A DNA stretch of 64,000 nucleotides from Butyricicoccus porcorum (GTDB taxonomy: Bacteria; Bacillota; Clostridia; Oscillospirales; Butyricicoccaceae), in the NCBI RefSeq assembly GCF_002157465.1, contig NZ_NHOC01000009.1, positions 62,218 to 126,217 on the forward strand. Direction: 5' to 3'. The notes below the pieces were generated by a model. It was not told where the DNA came from and ran no database searches. It worked only from the letters and a program-made list of their open reading frames with translations. The position numbers and the translations under genes are program-made. Below are positions 62,035 to 64,000 of this stretch, in pieces (the stretch's first letter is position 1; each line of letters opens with the position of its first letter).

Positions 62035-62077
62035 TTCTGCAAAAAAAACAGGAAACTTTTTCTCTTTCCTGTTTCTA
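62035..62077 (-). terminator. Minus-strand terminator upstream of the ATPase promoter
   Basis: On the minus strand AACAGGAAA/TTTCCTGTT stem then eight Ts. It would stop antisense transcription from the HAD side before the metal promoter. Confidence 0.65.
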
Positions 62078-62131
62078 TGCAAAAAATATGATATAATGGA
62101 ATCCGCAAAAAACATATGCGAGGTGACAGCC

Positions 62132-62812
62132 ATGGCTTTGAAAGCTGTGCTTTTTGATTTAGATAATACATTGTACGATTTTTCCACCGCACACAAGCTC
62201 GCGCTGCGCGCAATGGCGGAATATGGCGAATCACGGTTTGATGTTCCTGCCCGCCGCTTTCTGCTCGCCTATCAGCAGGCAGACAAACAGCTCAAGGAAG
62301 AACTGCCATATGTAGCAGCCTGTCATAACCGTGTACTGATTTCCCAGCGCATGCTCGAGCTGCTGGGACTTCCGTCCGTCGTCACACCGCTCGAGCTGTA
62401 TGAAACCTACTGGAGCACGCTGCTGCATTCTATCAAGCCGCGCGAGGGTGTGGTCGAACTGCTCAGCCGCCTGCATCACCAGCGCATCCGCACCGGTATC
62501 TGCACCGACATGACCGCACACATCCAGCACCGCAAAATTGCCGCACTCGGCATCGCAGGCTATCTGGATGTGATGGTTTCCAGTGAAGAAGCCGGCGTGG
62601 AAAAGCCCAATCCGAAAATATTCCACGACTGTCTCAATAAGCTGCATGTCAGACCGAATGAGGCCCTGTTTATCGGCGATTCGTTTGAGCGCGATGTATG
62701 CGGCGCACATGCCGCCGGACTGATCCCATTTTGGCTCAATACCACAAATGAGCCTGCCCCTGAAGCGGACTTCCGCTATAAAGAACTCCACAGCCTGAAG
62801 GAGCTTCTGTAA
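62132..62812 (+). CDS. HAD-family hydrolase (YjjG/YfnB-like)
   Basis: 226 residues from ATG 62132 (GCGAGGTGA upstream). Motif I FDLDNTLYDF, motif II TGICTDMT, motif III/IV region VEKPNPKIF and FIGDSFERDVCGAH. Probably a nucleotide or small phosphate-ester phosphatase; the substrate is not predictable. -10 TATAAT at 62092-62097. Confidence 0.88.
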   Translation: MALKAVLFDLDNTLYDFSTAHKLALRAMAEYGESRFDVPARRFLLAYQQADKQLKEELPYVAACHNRVLISQRMLELLGLPSVVTPLELYETYWSTLLHSIKPREGVVELLSRLHHQRIRTGICTDMTAHIQHRKIAALGIAGYLDVMVSSEEAGVEKPNPKIFHDCLNKLHVRPNEALFIGDSFERDVCGAHAAGLIPFWLNTTNEPAPEADFRYKELHSLKELL

Positions 62813-62817
62813 GTCCA

Positions 62818-62857
62818 ATCCCGGAATGCAAATCCGCATTTCGGGATCTTTTGTTTT
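62818..62857 (+). terminator. Terminator of the HAD gene
   Basis: ATCCCGGAATGC/GCATTTCGGGAT stem then CTTTTGTTTT. Confidence 0.82.
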
Positions 62858-62917
62858 GCGCGCACAAATTGCCTGCAAATACACGCGATTCCTGTCGAAA
62901 GGATGAATTTTTCCGCA

Positions 62918-62947
62918 GTATGTTTTGCCCACCCGGCGGAGATAATG
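62918..62947 (+). promoter_or_regulatory. Candidate sigma-F-type promoter of sigG
   Basis: GTATG (62918-62922), 15 nt, GGAGATAATG (62938-62947), against sigma-F GYATA-N15-GGNNANAHTR. The -10 fits fully; the -35 fits four of five. Confidence 0.5.
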
Positions 62948-62985
62948 GTGAATAGATCGATTGACCATTTTCGGGAGGCGAAACG

Positions 62986-63756
62986 ATGCAGAGTAAAGTG
63001 GAAATCTGCGGCGTAAACACATCGCGCCTTGAGGTGCTGACAGCGGCGGAAACTGACGCACTGCTGCGCCGCAGCTCGGGGGGCGATCGGGCAGCGAGGG
63101 AAAAATTGATTTCCGGCAATCTGCGGCTGGTACTCAGTGTTATTCAGCGTTTTTCCGGCCGCGGCGAAAGCATGGACGATTTGTTTCAGGTCGGCTGTAT
63201 CGGACTGATTAAATCCATTGATAATTTTAATGTAGACTTAAATGTACGATTTTCCACCTATGCGGTGCCGATGATTATCGGCGAAATCCGACGATATCTG
63301 CGCGACAACAGCACCATCCGTGTGTCGCGTTCGATGCGTGACACCGCCTACCGCGCCTTGCAGGCGAAGGAAGCGTTTGTACGTGAACACCAGCGCGAAC
63401 CGACCATGGAAGAGCTGTCCAAAGAAATGGATGTACCGCGCGAAGAAATTGTATTTGCACTGGATGCCATCATGGATCCGGTATCGCTGTACGAGCCGGT
63501 TTTCGAGGGCACCGGTGACGCGGTCTGTGTCATGGATCAGGTCGGTGACACAAAAAATACGGACGAGCACTGGCTGGAACAGATTGCATTGCGCGAAGCC
63601 ATCGAACGCCTGACGCCGCGTGAGCAGCGCATTCTGAACCTGCGCTTTTTTGAGGGTCGCACACAGATGGAGGTCGCCGAGGAAATCCATATTTCACAGG
63701 CGCAGGTGTCCCGGTTGGAGAAAAATGCACTCGACCGCATCCGGCGGCAAATTTGA
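62986..63756 (+). CDS. sigG: Sporulation sigma factor sigma-G
   Basis: 256 residues. Begins KVEICGVNTSRLEVL, a sigma-G hallmark, then region 2 (NLRLVLSVIQRFSGRGESMDDL, STYAVPMIIGEIRRYLRDN), region 3 (PTMEELSKEMDVPREEIVFALD) and region 4 (QMEVAEEIHISQAQVSRLEK). Directs late forespore transcription. It stands alone, without spoIIGA-sigE upstream. Shows the organism is (ancestrally) spore-forming. Confidence 0.95.
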   Translation: MQSKVEICGVNTSRLEVLTAAETDALLRRSSGGDRAAREKLISGNLRLVLSVIQRFSGRGESMDDLFQVGCIGLIKSIDNFNVDLNVRFSTYAVPMIIGEIRRYLRDNSTIRVSRSMRDTAYRALQAKEAFVREHQREPTMEELSKEMDVPREEIVFALDAIMDPVSLYEPVFEGTGDAVCVMDQVGDTKNTDEHWLEQIALREAIERLTPREQRILNLRFFEGRTQMEVAEEIHISQAQVSRLEKNALDRIRRQI

Positions 63757-63769
63757 AGACAATCGTCCA

Positions 63770-63799
63770 TTGACAACCCCTCCCGTTTTCCGCTATGCT
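63770..63799 (+). promoter_or_regulatory. Promoter of the cobalt chelatase gene
   Basis: TTGACA (63770-63775), 18 nt, TATGCT (63794-63799). Confidence 0.55.
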
Positions 63800-63831
63800 G
63801 TTTACAGCAGTATCATCGGAAAACGGAGGGT
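63777..63831 (+). promoter_or_regulatory. Long dyad enclosing the cbiK ribosome site
   Basis: CCCTCCCGTTTTCCG pairs with CGGAAAACGGAGGG (one bulge), with GGAGGG being the ribosome site of the next gene and CTGTTTACAG in the loop. The 5' arm lies in the promoter spacer, so only read-through RNA would contain the full hairpin. Confidence 0.6.
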
Positions 63832-63839
63832 ATTTTTTT

Positions 63840-64000
63840 ATGAAACATGCAGTTGTCGTAGTCAGCTTCGGCACTACATTCCCGCAGGCCATGCCTGCCA
63901 TTGAAGGCATTGAACAGGCGGTTGAACGTCGCTGCGGGCAGAAGGTATTCCGTGCCTTTACTTCAAAAATCGTGCGCAAACGTCTGAAAGAGCGCAACGG
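63840..64000 (+). CDS. cbiK: Anaerobic sirohydrochlorin cobaltochelatase (partial, N-terminal)
   Basis: Starts MKHAVVVVSFGTTFPQAM and reads VFRAFTSKIVRKRLKER to the window edge, the N-terminus of the CbiK/CbiX-type anaerobic cobalt chelatases. Inserts cobalt into sirohydrochlorin for early-insertion cobalamin synthesis. Ribosome site GGAGGG is 8-10 nt upstream. The rest is outside the window. Confidence 0.82.
   Translation, partial: MKHAVVVVSFGTTFPQAMPAIEGIEQAVERRCGQKVFRAFTSKIVRKRLKERN

Overview
The window reads as a chromosomal stretch of a spore-forming, Gram-positive member of the Clostridia. The evidence is a complete sporulation sigma-G gene, a DapL lysine route, an LTA-synthase-like enzyme, HPr kinase, PyrR, type III glutamine synthetase, small clostridial families (DUF951, DUF6472) and a clostridial glnA-ANTAR regulator pair. 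Composition is mid-range to slightly high in GC, with crisp TTGACA-17-TATAAT promoters between genes. An Oscillospirales gut bacterium of the Butyricicoccus/Agathobaculum type fits, but that placement is inference.

Layout. 1-4.8 kb: the start of a fumarase beta subunit, threonine ammonia-lyase, a low-complexity lipoprotein, an acetyltransferase, and an ApbE/NusG-II/Gx-transporter operon. 4.8-16.5 kb: a nitrogen-assimilation island with an ammonium channel fused to P-II, type III glutamine synthetase, an archaeal-type split glutamate synthase (five genes), type I glutamine synthetase and a NitR-like ANTAR regulator. 16.5-17.4 kb: a mosaic array of seven 111-bp repeats. 17.5-23.1 kb: dapF-pyrG-dapL and an LtaS-family gene whose terminator hairpin was hit by an IS1182-type element (23181-24685). 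24.8-30.8 kb: an oxidoreductase, uridine phosphorylase, DUF951, S1-domain protein, a large HTH regulator and an EamA transporter. 31.2-38.7 kb: a minus-strand operon for an N-carbamoyl amidase, hydantoinase A/B, a stand-alone P-II protein and an NCS1 permease fused to a nucleotide-kinase-like domain. 39-48 kb: rplM-rpsI, a TtcA-like enzyme, a small HTH pair and the pyrR-pyrF-carA-carB cluster behind an attenuator. 48-64 kb: a frameshifted TetR gene, tRNA-Gly(CCC), PHP phosphatase, hprK, rpmB with an exact 200-bp tandem array, der-plsY-gpsA, DUF177-rpmF, an RluA synthase, a GT2-GtrA fusion, a His/Cys-repeat Zn/Cd-type P-type ATPase, a HAD hydrolase, sigG and the start of cbiK.

The most notable signals concern nitrogen. 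The leaders of glnN, the glutamate synthase operon and amtB each carry the same device: a short hairpin with hexaloop AA(A/T)GGC (A at position 1, G at position 4, the ANTAR recognition pattern) whose loop and 3' arm form the first arm of an intrinsic terminator. The ANTAR protein that could read it is encoded in the same island and lacks the phospho-accepting Asp. A fourth, weaker copy lies before the permease-kinase gene. The second highlight is the hydantoinase operon, a plausible hydantoin/N-methylhydantoin (creatinine-derived) nitrogen-scavenging system, with its own P-II protein and an unusual transporter-kinase fusion.
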